DNA from: Pseudodesulfovibrio sp. 5S69
GTDB taxonomy: Bacteria; Desulfobacterota; Desulfovibrionia; Desulfovibrionales; Desulfovibrionaceae
Assembly (NCBI RefSeq): GCF_037094465.1
Contig: NZ_CP146609.1
Span: 3,343,501 to 3,407,500 of the forward strand
Length of the DNA stretch: 64,000 bases
Reading direction: 5' to 3'
Shown here: piece after piece, positions 16,060 to 25,353 of the stretch
Layout: each line of letters starts with the position of its first letter
Numbering within the stretch: position 1 is the first letter of the stretch
Program-made: the position numbers and the translations under genes
Notes under the pieces: generated by a model
Databases searched by the model: none
What the model saw: only the letters and a program-made list of their open reading frames with translations
What the model was told of the DNA's origin: nothing

Positions 16060-19000
16060 ATGACCGCCACCAGCACCACCCAAGCCCCTGTCATCCAGGT
16101 ATCACTGCCTGGTGCGGGCCGGTCCGTGTCGTATCGACTGACGCCGGACGCATTGGTACGGTTCACCTTTGATCTCGCGGATGCGGAATTCATCGGTAAC
16201 GGCAATAACCTTGAACTCGTCGTGGAAGACGGCGGGACGATCATTCTGCAGGACTACCTGCCCCTGGCCGAAGCGAACACCCTGCCCGTATTCGAGATGC
16301 TCGACGGCCAGCAGGTGGAAGGCGGGGTCTATCTCTTCGCCTTCGAGGGCAACCAGCCCGTGACCGAACAGGACATCGAGACCGCGGCGGCCGGAGCCAC
16401 CTCCGGTTCGGGCGCCGGTGAATACACCGACGACCCCGGCACCCTGTTCGACGGCCTCAACGCCTTGGGCCCGCAGGTCGACGCGTACGACGGGCACCTC
16501 TTTCCGACCATTGACCCCATCGTCACCGACCTTCCCGAAGCGGCGGCGATTCCCCCGGTGGCCGTGGGCGATGTCAGCCGCATCGTCGAGAGCGGCACCA
16601 ACCGCTCCGGGGGCGAAAACGGACACTATGACGCAGGCCAGGGGCTGTTCAGCTCCGTGACCGGCAACCTGCTGCTCAACGACTATGACGACGACAATGT
16701 GGACTACCCCGAAACGGGCGGGGCCGACACCGAGCTGTCCGTCCTGACCATCGACTTCCCCGGCCAGGACTTCACCGGGAACAACCCCGGCCCCGAAGAG
16801 GTTTCCGGCACCGGCACCCAGGTCAACGGCCAATACGGCACCCTGACCGTGCACGCCGACGGCTCCTATGAATATGCATTGGACGAGACCCTGGCCGACC
16901 CCTTGCGCGAAGGCCAGGAAGTGACCGAACAGTTCCTGTATACGGCTGTGGCCCCGGACGGCAACGAGAGCAATACCGCCACCCTGACCATCACCGTGGT
17001 CGGGACCAACGACCCGCCCGAGGCCCTCGACGACGTCTCCGCCGATGTCGTCGAGCAGGGCTCCGAAGTGGCCGGCATCGCCATAGCGGCGGGCAACGTC
17101 CTGCACAACGACGCCGACATCGACAACGTGGGCTACGAGGACCTGGCCCCGGCCTACAAGGACCAGCTCCCCACCGACCCGGACGGGCTTATCGAACTGG
17201 GCGTGACCAGTATCTACAGCTACGGCACCAGCCAGTATGCGGGCACCCCGGACGGCAACGGCAACTTCACCGTGAACGGCACCTACGGCACGCTGACCAT
17301 CAATGCAGACGGCGCCTACGAATACGCCCTGGACCAGGACAAGGCCGATCCCCTGAACATAGGGGACAACCCGACCGAGGACTTCGGCTACTCCATGTGG
17401 GACGGCGAGAAGTACGACTACGCCTACCTGCGCATCCCGGTGCTCGGCTCCAATGACGCGCCCGTGGCCGACGCGGACGTGAACGCTTTCACCGAAGCGG
17501 TGGACGACGCGGCCCCTGCGGACGTGCTCGGCGCGGTGCTGGCCAACGACACCGACGTGGACAACACGGCCGCCGAGCTGTCCGTCGCGGACATCCGGTA
17601 CTCGGGCGACGGCACCCCGCCCGTGCGGGTCAGCGAAGCCTACACCGCCGACCACGTAATCGAGGGCCGGTACGGCACCCTGTACCTGAACAACGACGGA
17701 ACCTACCACTACGTCGAGGACAAGACGGCCACCGATCCGCTGAACACGAACAACGCGGCCGTGACCGACGTGTTCACCTATGACGTGACGGACAACCAGG
17801 CGGGCGGCGCGCTCAGCGACACCGCCACCCTGACCATCACCATCGACCCGGCCAACGACTCCCCGGTCGCGGTCCATGACGGCTCGCACGGGATCTTCAT
17901 CACCAACACCGTGGAAACCGTCATCGACGACTGGAGCGGCGTGTCCGGCTCGGTCATCTACCGTCCGGGCTACACCGTGACCGCCGAGTCCTTCGACGCG
18001 AACGGCGACCCGATCAACGACGTCCAGTTCACCACCTGGGGCAACGACCAGCACTTGGGCATCCACACCAACGGCACGAGCGACAGCCAGAAGGTCGACG
18101 ACCTCGACGGCCGCGAGCAGATCACCTTCGAGTTCGACGATCCGCAGAGTTCGTTCAGCACCGAGTTCATCGCCCAGGGCAACAACCACGTCAACGCCTG
18201 GGTCTACCCCATCGGCGGCGGGGTTCCGGTCATGTTCGAGAACGTGGGCAACGCGGTCCACATCACCCCGGGCTTCGACTTCGACACTATCGTCTTCATC
18301 CCGGACGGTTCCTTCGGCATGGAAAGCCTGACCACGGTCACCGGCGGCGAAAACCTGCTCATGGGTACGGCCGGAGGCAACGTGCTGGCCAATGACTACG
18401 ACGTGGACAACGTGACCTTCGACGACGCGACGGCAAGCGGCGACATGGGCGCCATGGAGTTGTCCGTGTCCGACATCGACTCCGGCAACGTGCCCGGCAA
18501 CGCCCCGAGCACGGGCACCGACCTGGACGGCGACTACTACACCGTGGACGGCGAGTTCGGCTCGCTGAAGATCTACGAGACCGGCGAGTGGTCATACACC
18601 CCGCACGAGGCCGTTGGCGGCGAAGGCGGCTGGCAGAACCTGGACCACAGCGCCACCGACACCTTCGTGTACACCGTGTCCGACGGCCTGGGCGGGACCG
18701 ACACCGCCGCCATCGAGGTCTCCCTGAACGTGAACACGACCAGCGCCACCGGCGGGACCGGCACCCTGTCCGGCACCGACGGCAGCGACGTCCTCTTCCC
18801 GGCGGACGGCGACTCCGTCTCCTCAGGAGCGGGCAACGACGTCATCGTCATCGTCATCGACCCGGTCTACCTGGGCGGCGGCGCGGCCACGATCGACGTC
18901 ACCGACTTCAGCGACCACGACCGCCTGGCGCTCGGCAACATGGAAGGAGCGAGCGTGGCGATAACCTCCAACAGCAATGATGTCAGCCTGGTCTTCTCCG

Positions 19001-19152
19001 ACATCGACGGCAGCGACGACATCACGGTCAACCTCCTGGGGGTTGCCCCGGTGCACGACGCGGTGGATCAGACGGTGGGAATCACCTCCAGCGCCGATCT
19101 GAACCAGCTCATCCAGACCATCATCGACTCCGGCAACGCCAGCATGGCTTAG
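16060..19152 (+). CDS. VCBS-repeat secreted/surface protein with type I secretion-like C terminus
   Basis: 1,030 residues, acidic and almost free of Cys and Lys. The ATG follows GGGAGG with six bases between. Residues 1-165 form a distinct N-terminal region without a Sec signal. VCBS-type repeats lie at about 168-325, 330-465, 467-605 and 735-895, recognised by N-x-D-x-D-x-D-N turns, YGTL-x-x-x-x-DG-x-Y strands and TDTFVYTVSD-like ends. About 130 residues between repeats 3 and 4 (SVIYRPGYTVTAESFDANG and onward) are unlike VCBS. Residues 900-1030 contain one degenerate RTX motif (GAGNDVIVI) and resemble type I secretion targets. Such proteins act in adhesion or biofilm. No type I secretion genes are in the window. 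Confidence 0.85.
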   Translation: MTATSTTQAPVIQVSLPGAGRSVSYRLTPDALVRFTFDLADAEFIGNGNNLELVVEDGGTIILQDYLPLAEANTLPVFEMLDGQQVEGGVYLFAFEGNQPVTEQDIETAAAGATSGSGAGEYTDDPGTLFDGLNALGPQVDAYDGHLFPTIDPIVTDLPEAAAIPPVAVGDVSRIVESGTNRSGGENGHYDAGQGLFSSVTGNLLLNDYDDDNVDYPETGGADTELSVLTIDFPGQDFTGNNPGPEEVSGTGTQVNGQYGTLTVHADGSYEYALDETLADPLREGQEVTEQFLYTAVAPDGNESNTATLTITVVGTNDPPEALDDVSADVVEQGSEVAGIAIAAGNVLHNDADIDNVGYEDLAPAYKDQLPTDPDGLIELGVTSIYSYGTSQYAGTPDGNGNFTVNGTYGTLTINADGAYEYALDQDKADPLNIGDNPTEDFGYSMWDGEKYDYAYLRIPVLGSNDAPVADADVNAFTEAVDDAAPADVLGAVLANDTDVDNTAAELSVADIRYSGDGTPPVRVSEAYTADHVIEGRYGTLYLNNDGTYHYVEDKTATDPLNTNNAAVTDVFTYDVTDNQAGGALSDTATLTITIDPANDSPVAVHDGSHGIFITNTVETVIDDWSGVSGSVIYRPGYTVTAESFDANGDPINDVQFTTWGNDQHLGIHTNGTSDSQKVDDLDGREQITFEFDDPQSSFSTEFIAQGNNHVNAWVYPIGGGVPVMFENVGNAVHITPGFDFDTIVFIPDGSFGMESLTTVTGGENLLMGTAGGNVLANDYDVDNVTFDDATASGDMGAMELSVSDIDSGNVPGNAPSTGTDLDGDYYTVDGEFGSLKIYETGEWSYTPHEAVGGEGGWQNLDHSATDTFVYTVSDGLGGTDTAAIEVSLNVNTTSATGGTGTLSGTDGSDVLFPADGDSVSSGAGNDVIVIVIDPVYLGGGAATIDVTDFSDHDRLALGNMEGASVAITSNSNDVSLVFSDIDGSDDITVNLLGVAPVHDAVDQTVGITSSADLNQLIQTIIDSGNASMA

Positions 19153-19231
19153 TCGTTCCGGACAGGTCCCCCCTGTCGATGCATGGAGAGCAATCCGGAT
19201 GAGCCCGCATCCGGGCGAAGACCCCGTAAAA

Positions 19232-19264
19232 GAGAGGCTTGGAAGTCCCCCTTCCAAGCCTCTC
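19232..19264 (-). terminator. Terminator between the convergent VCBS and GapN-like genes
   Basis: A perfect 14-bp stem, GAGAGGCTTGGAAG (19232-19245) with CTTCCAAGCCTCTC (19251-19264) and a five-base loop. On the minus strand it is followed by TTTT, so it terminates the aldehyde dehydrogenase transcript and may also stop the VCBS transcript. Confidence 0.85.
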
Positions 19265-19299
19265 GATTCGTTGTGGCGTTGCCCGGACGGGCCGTCCGT

Positions 19300-20913
19300 T
19301 TACATGATGAAGTCCGTGCTCAGGAAGTTCGACTTGTGTGTGCGGGCGATGTCCGAGAGCAGGGTCTTGTTGCGCGGGGTGCCCTTGGCCGCCACCAGGG
19401 TGCGGATGGAGAAGCAGCGCAGGGCGTCGCCCACGGACAGGGTGCCCTCGGCCGAGTCCTTGCGCCCGGTGAACGGGAAGACGTCCGGCCCGCGCTGGCA
19501 CAGGCAGTTGACGTTCACCCGGCAGACCTGGTTGACCATGGGGTCCACCAGGGAGGCCACCTCGGCCGCGTCGTCGCTGAAAATGGACATCTGCTGCCCG
19601 TAGCGGGACTCGATGATATAGCGGATGGGGGTCTCCACGTCCTTGAACGGCACGATGGGCACCACCGGGCCGAACTGCTCCTCGTGATAGACCTTCATCT
19701 CCCCATTCACGGGATAGAGCACCGCGGGATGGAACAGGGACCGGTCCACGGCTCCGCCGCCGGGGTTGACCACCCTGGCGCCGTGCGCCTCGGCGTCGGC
19801 CACCAGGTCGGTCAGGTACTCGATCTTGCCCGGCTCGGGCAGGGGCGTGATGCGCACGCCCTCGTCCCAGGGCATGCCGATGGTCATGGTCTTGAGCCCT
19901 TCGTTGAAGCGGCGGATGAACTCGTCGACCACGTTTTCATGGACAAAGAGGATCTTGAGGGCCGTGCACCGCTGGCCGCTGAAGGACAAGCTGCCGGACA
20001 CGGCCTCGGACACGGCCAGGTCCATGTCCGCAGACTCCATGACCACGGCCGCGTTCTTGGCCCCCAGGCCGAGGATGCAGCGCAGCCGGTTGGGGCTGGG
20101 GTGCAGCAGCCGCATGGCGTTGGCCGCCTCGCTGGAGCCGATGAAGGCCAGGACGTTGATCACACCGGATTCGAGGATGGGCTTGACCAGCCTGCGGTTG
20201 CCGAAGACCAGGTTGACCACGCCCGCCGGGAAGCAGTCGCGGAAGGCCTCCATGAGCGGCGCGAAGAGCAGCTTGCCGTGCCTGGGCGGCTTGATGATCA
20301 CCGGGTTGCCCATGAGCAGGGCCGGGATGAGCGTGGCAAAGGTCTCGTTCAGCGGATAGTTGTACGGGCCCATGCACAGGGTCGGCCCGAGGGGCGCGCG
20401 GCGGATTTGGGCGTAAATCCCGGATTCGATGACGAAACGCGACGAGGCGCGGTCCAAGTCCTTGAGGGCGTCGATGGAGTCGCGGATGTACTCGATGGTC
20501 CGGTCGAACTCCACGCAGCACTCCTTGTAGGGCTTGCCGATCTCCCAGACCATGAGGCGGACCACTTCATCGCGCGCCTCGATCATGCGGTGGGTGAAGT
20601 CCTCCACGTGCTTGATGCGCGCGTCCACGGACAGGGTCGGCCACAGCCCCATGCCGTTGTTCCAGGCCCTCTTGGTAGAGGCCACGGCGGCCGCCCCGGC
20701 CGCCTCGTCCATGACCGGGCAGGAGCCGAGATGCTTGGGGGCATAAACGCCGTCAACGGCGGTCTCTATGGCGGATTCGATCCGTTGCAGCTCGCCTTCC
20801 CAAGGTTCGAGGCGGCCGTCGAGCAGGTACTCGGAGACCTCCAGGGGGGTGTCGATGCGGAACGGGTCGGGGATGGCGGATTCTTCGGAAAACAGCGTGT
20901 TCGATGAGCTCAT
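19300..20913 (-). CDS. Aldehyde dehydrogenase, GapN-like (non-phosphorylating GAPDH type)
   Basis: 537 residues. The aldehyde dehydrogenase fold is shown by MGPYNYPLNET (cofactor and catalytic Asn region), GSSEAAN, the Glu motif LGLGAKNA, and the catalytic Cys in SFSGQRCTALK. The segment PFTGRKDSAEGTLSV near the C terminus is typical of NADP-dependent non-phosphorylating glyceraldehyde-3-phosphate dehydrogenases, which make 3-phosphoglycerate and NADPH without ATP. The N terminus is about 50 residues longer than usual. It is a single-gene unit with a terminator downstream and a possible operator upstream (20940-20966). Another aldehyde substrate cannot be excluded. Confidence 0.8.
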   Translation of the reverse strand: MSSSNTLFSEESAIPDPFRIDTPLEVSEYLLDGRLEPWEGELQRIESAIETAVDGVYAPKHLGSCPVMDEAAGAAAVASTKRAWNNGMGLWPTLSVDARIKHVEDFTHRMIEARDEVVRLMVWEIGKPYKECCVEFDRTIEYIRDSIDALKDLDRASSRFVIESGIYAQIRRAPLGPTLCMGPYNYPLNETFATLIPALLMGNPVIIKPPRHGKLLFAPLMEAFRDCFPAGVVNLVFGNRRLVKPILESGVINVLAFIGSSEAANAMRLLHPSPNRLRCILGLGAKNAAVVMESADMDLAVSEAVSGSLSFSGQRCTALKILFVHENVVDEFIRRFNEGLKTMTIGMPWDEGVRITPLPEPGKIEYLTDLVADAEAHGARVVNPGGGAVDRSLFHPAVLYPVNGEMKVYHEEQFGPVVPIVPFKDVETPIRYIIESRYGQQMSIFSDDAAEVASLVDPMVNQVCRVNVNCLCQRGPDVFPFTGRKDSAEGTLSVGDALRCFSIRTLVAAKGTPRNKTLLSDIARTHKSNFLSTDFIM

Positions 20914-20939
20914 GATGTCTCTGACTTCCAGGTTTGCCA

Positions 20940-20966
20940 GGACATTTAATTATGTCCGGATGGACA
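20940..20966. promoter_or_regulatory. Three alternating GGACA/TGTCC half-sites upstream of the GapN-like gene
   Basis: GGACAT (20940-20945) pairs with ATGTCC (20952-20957) around TTAATT, and the same TGTCC half pairs again with GGACA (20962-20966) across GGAT. The two overlapping dyads start 27 bases before the start codon, so a bound repressor would cover the promoter or 5' end. CATAAT on the minus strand within it could be the -10. Confidence 0.35.
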
Positions 20967-21076
20967 CAATATGAAAGGCGGGCACGGATGACAACCGCTT
21001 TTTCGGACCCCCAAAAAGGTGCCGGGGAGAAAGACCGGCAGAGGCCCGGAGCGCCCCGGACCGGCTGGGAGCGGGG

Positions 21077-21541
21077 CTAGCGGGCCACGGGCGCAAAGGA
21101 CGCCCGGGTCAGCGCGGCCAGGTCGGCCGGAGCGAGTTCGATGTCCAGGCCCCGTCGGCCACCACTGACGAACAGGGTTCCGAGCCCCTCGGCGGACGCG
21201 TCGACCACCGTGGGCAGCCGCTTCTTCTGGCCCAGCGGGGAGACCCCGCCGACCACGTAGCCGGTGGTCCGCTCGACCACCTTGACGTCGGCCATGGCCG
21301 CCTTCTTGGCCTTCAGGGCCTTGGCCATGGCCTTGAGGTCGAGCTTGAGCAGGACCGGGACCACGGCCACGGCCAGGCTGCCACCCGCGTCCACCACCAG
21401 GGTTTTGAAGACCCGCTCGGGCGGGACGCCGAGCTTTTCCGCCGCCTCCACCCCGAAGGACGGGGCCGCGGGATCGTGATCGTATTCGTGGACCGTGTAC
21501 TTGATCTTGGCCTTCTTGGCCGCGTTGATTGCGGGAGTCAT
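21077..21541 (-). CDS. ybaK: YbaK/EbsC-type aminoacyl-tRNA deacylase
   Basis: 154 residues, the normal length for YbaK. The family pattern is visible as YTVHEYDHDP near the start, AAEKLGVPPERVFKTLVV, a Lys/Ala-rich helix, then the loop TGYVVGGVSPLGQKKRLPTVVD with the conserved GG-SPxG motif. YbaK hydrolyses Cys-tRNA(Pro) formed by mistaken charging of prolyl-tRNA synthetase. It follows emrB on the same strand with 53 bases between and may be read through from that operon. Confidence 0.9.
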   Translation of the reverse strand: MTPAINAAKKAKIKYTVHEYDHDPAAPSFGVEAAEKLGVPPERVFKTLVVDAGGSLAVAVVPVLLKLDLKAMAKALKAKKAAMADVKVVERTTGYVVGGVSPLGQKKRLPTVVDASAEGLGTLFVSGGRRGLDIELAPADLAALTRASFAPVAR

Positions 21542-21594
21542 GTGCAGTTACCTAGCGGAAGCGGGATGTGCGGGCAAGGGGCGCTTGGGCGGCT

Positions 21595-23169
21595 TCATCG
21601 GCTTCCCTTTCCCGTCAGCACGAGAATGGCCGCCCTGCCGGGCAAGAAAAACACCATGGGCACCAGGACGAAGAACAGGCAGCCGAAGACGAAGGAGATG
21701 TCGTTGTAGGCCAGCATGGTGGCCTGGCGCATGACCTTGTGCTCCAGCAGGCCGAGGGCCAGCGGAAGGGCCTGAGTCGCCCCCACGCCCTTGGCCAGCA
21801 GGGCCTGGACCGACTGGGCCAGGTAATCCTGGGTGACCTGGCTCAGTTCGCTGATGTGGGAAGTCAGATAAACGCGGTGAATGGCCTCGCCCCGGTCCAG
21901 GAGCACGGCGGCCAGGCTGTAGCCGATATTGCCGCCCACCCGCCGGGCCAGGGTGTATATGGATGAGGCGTCCGTGATCATGCTCTTATCCACCGAAATG
22001 AGCGACACCGTGGACAGGGGCACGAACATGAACGGCATGCCGATGCCCATGACGATCAAGGGCGGGATGAGATCCAGGTATCCGGCCGACGTCGAGAGCT
22101 GCATGAGCTGGTAATAGGAAAAGACGATAACGCAAATCCCCCCCAACAGAAGGGGTTTGGCCCCGATCCGCTGGAAGGCCCAACCGGCCAGGGGCATGAA
22201 CAGGAGCAGGGTCACCGCGCGCGGGGCCAGCACCAGGCCGGACTCGAAGGCCGGGTAGCCGAGGATGTTCTGGGTGAACTGAGGCAGGACGAAGGTCGTT
22301 CCGAACAGGGACACGCCGAAGACCAGGCCCATGACCGAGCCGAGCACAAGGTTGCTGTCCTTGAGCACGCGGAAATTGACCACCGGCTCCTTGCTGCGCA
22401 GTTCCCAGAAAACCAGGACGAACAGGGAGGCCACCGAGGCCACGGTCCACCAGACGATCATGGAGGAGTCGAACCACTGCTCGTCGTTGCCCCGCTCCAG
22501 GACCACCTGCATGCCGGTCAGGCAGACGGTCAACAGCCCGATGCCGAGCCAGTCCACGGACTGGATGCCGCGCCGCAGATACGGCGGATCGTGGACGAAA
22601 CGCATGGTCAGGAGCATGCCCAGGGCGCAGACCGGCACGTTGATGTAGAAGATCCACGGCCAGCCCCAGGCGTCGGTCAGCCAACCGCCGCAGATGGGGC
22701 CCAATGCCGGAGCCAGCACCACGCCCATGCCGTACAGGGCCATGGCCGTGCCCTGCTGGCGAGGGGGAAAGGTCTCGCGCAGGATGGCCTGGGACACCGG
22801 AATGAGCGCCCCGCCGCCGATGCCCTGGATAACCCGGTAGATGATCATCTGGTTGAAAGTGGTGGCCGTTCCGCAAAAGATGGAGCCGACCGTGAACAGG
22901 GCGAACGAAGCCAGATAGAAGTTCTTGCGCCCGAGCAGCGCGCTCCACCAGCCGGACATGGTCACCATGATGATCTCGGCGATGGAGTAACTGGTGGCCA
23001 CCCAGGTGATGGACGACAGGTCGGAGCCGAAGCTGCCCATCATGTGCGGCATGGACACGTTGACCACGCTGGTGTCCATGACGGACATGAAGGCGCCGAA
23101 CACCACCGTGAAGGCGATGGTCCAGCGTTCGGCCGGAGACATTTCCTCCGGATCCTTGTACATGCTCAT
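21595..23169 (-). CDS. emrB: DHA2-family multidrug efflux permease, EmrB type
   Basis: 524 residues with about 14 hydrophobic segments, as in the DHA2 branch of the major facilitator superfamily. Motif C is seen in the fifth helix region (VVLAPALGPICGGWLTDAWGW), and the N-terminal DTSVVNVSMPHM is the DHA2 motif D1. EmrB works with the membrane-fusion protein EmrA encoded immediately upstream (stop to start two bases apart) to push lipophilic toxins across the envelope. Regulation is probably by the TetR protein two genes upstream. No outer-membrane TolC gene is present here. Confidence 0.92.
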   Translation of the reverse strand: MSMYKDPEEMSPAERWTIAFTVVFGAFMSVMDTSVVNVSMPHMMGSFGSDLSSITWVATSYSIAEIIMVTMSGWWSALLGRKNFYLASFALFTVGSIFCGTATTFNQMIIYRVIQGIGGGALIPVSQAILRETFPPRQQGTAMALYGMGVVLAPALGPICGGWLTDAWGWPWIFYINVPVCALGMLLTMRFVHDPPYLRRGIQSVDWLGIGLLTVCLTGMQVVLERGNDEQWFDSSMIVWWTVASVASLFVLVFWELRSKEPVVNFRVLKDSNLVLGSVMGLVFGVSLFGTTFVLPQFTQNILGYPAFESGLVLAPRAVTLLLFMPLAGWAFQRIGAKPLLLGGICVIVFSYYQLMQLSTSAGYLDLIPPLIVMGIGMPFMFVPLSTVSLISVDKSMITDASSIYTLARRVGGNIGYSLAAVLLDRGEAIHRVYLTSHISELSQVTQDYLAQSVQALLAKGVGATQALPLALGLLEHKVMRQATMLAYNDISFVFGCLFFVLVPMVFFLPGRAAILVLTGKGSR

Positions 23170-23171
23170 GG

Positions 23172-24407
23172 CTATTGCATCGCGGTTTCGCGGCCGGTCC
23201 GAGCCCCGGCGAGGCCGTCACCGGCGGGCCCGTCGGCCAGGTCCACGTTCGGGATGACGGACATGCCCGGGGCCAGGAGATAGCCACCCTCGCCGTTCGG
23301 ATGGTTCAGGACAATCTTGACCGGCACGCGCTGGACCACCTTGATGAAGTTGCCGGTGGCGTTCTCGGGCGGCAGCAGAGTGAAGCGCGAGCCCGTGCCC
23401 CGCTGGATGGAGTCCACGTGCCCCTCGAAGGTCACTCCGGGGTAGGCGTCGACCTCGATGTCCACGGACTGGCCCGGCTTCATGCCGGAAATCTGGGTCT
23501 CCTTGAAATTGGCGACGACCCACACGTCGCGCCCGACCACGGCCAGGAGCTGCTGACCGACCTGGACATAGGTTCCCGGCTCCACGGCCTTCTTGGTCAC
23601 GAAGCCCGCGCACGGGGCGGTGATACGGGTGTAGGACAGGTTCAGTTCGGCCTGGCGGACCTCGGCTTCGGCCTCGCGGGCCTCGGCCACGCGTTTGTCG
23701 ACCACAGCCTGGGCCTGGCGCAGCCCGTCCTCGGCGGCCTGGGCCGAGGCCACGGCCTGACGGATCTGGGCCGACTGGGTGTCGATCTTCTTCCGGGCGG
23801 ACAGGAGCTTGGCCTTGGAGACCGCAGCCTGGGCGCGTGCGTGGTCGTATTCCTGGCGGGACACGGCCCCTGCCTCGACCATTTCATCCATGCGCTTGAA
23901 GTCGTTCTCGTCGCGATTGTGTCCGGCGGCGTATTCGTCCACTCCCGCCCTGGCCTGGTCCAGCTCGGACCGATTGGAAGACAGGGCCGCGTTGCGCTGC
24001 ACCACCAGGGAGCGGGCGGCCGCGACCTCGGCCTCGGCTTCCTGCCTGGCCGCGTCGGCGGACTGCAAGCGCGCCTTGGCCACGTCCAGGGCCACCTCGA
24101 AGGGGCGCCGGTCCACCTGGACCAACAGATCGCCCTTTTCCACCCACTGGTTGTCGTGCACCGGCACCTCGGCCACGTGACCGGCCACGCGCGGGCTCAT
24201 GGAGACCACGTGGGCCTCGACAAAGGCGTCGTCCGTGGATTCGTGCGTCATGATCCGCACGTACAGGGGGTAACCCAGGACCACGGCCAGAACCAGGACC
24301 ACCGGTCCCAGGACGAGCAGGGTCTTCCTGGACCCCAGGCTCTTGCGTTTTGCGGCCAGCCTCTTCAGCTTGGAGGCGGCGTCGTTGCTCATGTTTTCGT
24401 TACTCAT
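23172..24407 (-). CDS. emrA: HlyD-family membrane-fusion protein, EmrA type
   Basis: 411 residues. A single N-terminal membrane helix (about 26-48) is followed by a biotinyl-lipoyl-like half (VSMSPRVAGHVAEVPVHDNQWVEKGDLLVQVDRRPF), a long alpha-helical hairpin rich in Ala, Gln and Arg (about 105-250) and the second lipoyl half (RITAPCAGFVTKKAVEPGTYV). GGGAGATCA precedes the ATG. The protein spans the periplasm and links EmrB to an outer-membrane channel. It is the middle gene of the tetR-emrA-emrB operon. Confidence 0.92.
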   Translation of the reverse strand: MSNENMSNDAASKLKRLAAKRKSLGSRKTLLVLGPVVLVLAVVLGYPLYVRIMTHESTDDAFVEAHVVSMSPRVAGHVAEVPVHDNQWVEKGDLLVQVDRRPFEVALDVAKARLQSADAARQEAEAEVAAARSLVVQRNAALSSNRSELDQARAGVDEYAAGHNRDENDFKRMDEMVEAGAVSRQEYDHARAQAAVSKAKLLSARKKIDTQSAQIRQAVASAQAAEDGLRQAQAVVDKRVAEAREAEAEVRQAELNLSYTRITAPCAGFVTKKAVEPGTYVQVGQQLLAVVGRDVWVVANFKETQISGMKPGQSVDIEVDAYPGVTFEGHVDSIQRGTGSRFTLLPPENATGNFIKVVQRVPVKIVLNHPNGEGGYLLAPGMSVIPNVDLADGPAGDGLAGARTGRETAMQ

Positions 24408-24495
24408 TGATCTCCCTCAATAAAAAAAATGCTCACTGAAAATATCGTATCCTGCGGCGTCCCGGCAGGGCCGGGCATGGGCATCCGCCGCCGCG

Positions 24496-25065
24496 TCATT
24501 GTTTCTTGCCGAGCCCCCGAAGGACGAACTCGCTGGCGTGGCGGCAGACCTCGTCCAGCCCGGCAGCGCCGGGCGCGAACAGACAGACCGCCCGGACCAG
24601 GCCGGATATGTACCGGGCCGTCAGGGCGGGGTCCTCGTCCCGGAACAGCCCCTGCTCGATGCCGCTCCGGATAATCCCCTCGAACAGACTCCACAGGTCG
24701 GCGCGCAATTGCTTCCACTCGTCGGTCACCGGGCAGGTGACCACGAAGCCGAGCAGCTCCATGTTGAAGGCCCTGGCGTAAAAGTGCTCGGCCAGGATAC
24801 GGACCACCCCTGCCAGCTGCCCGTCCGGGCCCAGTTCGGTCTCGTCCAGGAAGCTGCGCATGGAATCGATCAGACTGGAGAACTCCCGGAACAGGACCGC
24901 GAAATAGAGATCGTCCTTGCTCTTGAAGTAGAGGTACAGGGTTCCCTTGCCCACCGCCGCCGCGCGGGCCACGTCGCTCAACAGGACCTTGTGGAAGGGC
25001 TGCCGGGAAAAAAGCTCGGCCGCCGTGTCCAGAATGCGCTGTTCCTTTTCGCTGTCTTCTTTCAT
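24496..25065 (-). CDS. TetR-family repressor of the EmrAB efflux operon
   Basis: 189 residues. The N-terminal helix-turn-helix is typical: RILDTAAELFSRQPFHKVLLSDVARAAAVGKGTLYLYFKSKDDLY. The C-terminal 130 residues form the ligand-binding domain. It is the first gene of the efflux operon, 88 bases before emrA. A 22-bp near-perfect palindrome 72 bases upstream of its start is the likely operator, so it should repress itself and emrAB until a drug binds. The inducer is unknown. Confidence 0.92.
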   Translation of the reverse strand: MKEDSEKEQRILDTAAELFSRQPFHKVLLSDVARAAAVGKGTLYLYFKSKDDLYFAVLFREFSSLIDSMRSFLDETELGPDGQLAGVVRILAEHFYARAFNMELLGFVVTCPVTDEWKQLRADLWSLFEGIIRSGIEQGLFRDEDPALTARYISGLVRAVCLFAPGAAGLDEVCRHASEFVLRGLGKKQ

Positions 25066-25136
25066 TGGGCTGGCTCCCGTTGGAATTTCAAAATGCGCGG
25101 GGCCCCCCGGCCATCGGCGGGGTCCTGCGGACGCTT

Positions 25137-25158
25137 CAGTACTGACCGGTCAGTATTG
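25137..25158. promoter_or_regulatory. TetR-type operator palindrome
   Basis: CAGTACTGACCGGTCAGTATTG is palindromic except for one base pair; the central 16 bases TACTGACCGGTCAGTA are perfect. Its length, symmetry and position upstream of tetR fit the operator of this TetR-family protein. Confidence 0.8.
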
Positions 25159-25181
25159 AGAGAGATGAACTACGCCCCAAT

Positions 25182-25199
25182 TAGTTGCACTGTCAACTA
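25182..25199. promoter_or_regulatory. Second dyad overlapping a TTGACA element upstream of tetR
   Basis: TAGTTG-cactgt-CAACTA has perfect six-base arms. It contains TTGACA on the minus strand (25191-25196), a candidate -35 element for the tetR-emrAB operon, although no good -10 was found at 17 bases. Its sequence is unrelated to the neighbouring TetR palindrome. Confidence 0.35.
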
Positions 25200-25353
25200 C
25201 TGACTCCGGGTTCTGAGATTTTTTCGCATTTCCCTGTCGGGCCCGCGCCGCACGGTGTGCGCCCGCCCCTCGCGCCCCGTCCCCCTTGCCTTTTCCGTGT
25301 CCGCGGCATAGTGTCAAAAACACATGCAAATCATGCGGATGAAGGGAAGCGGC

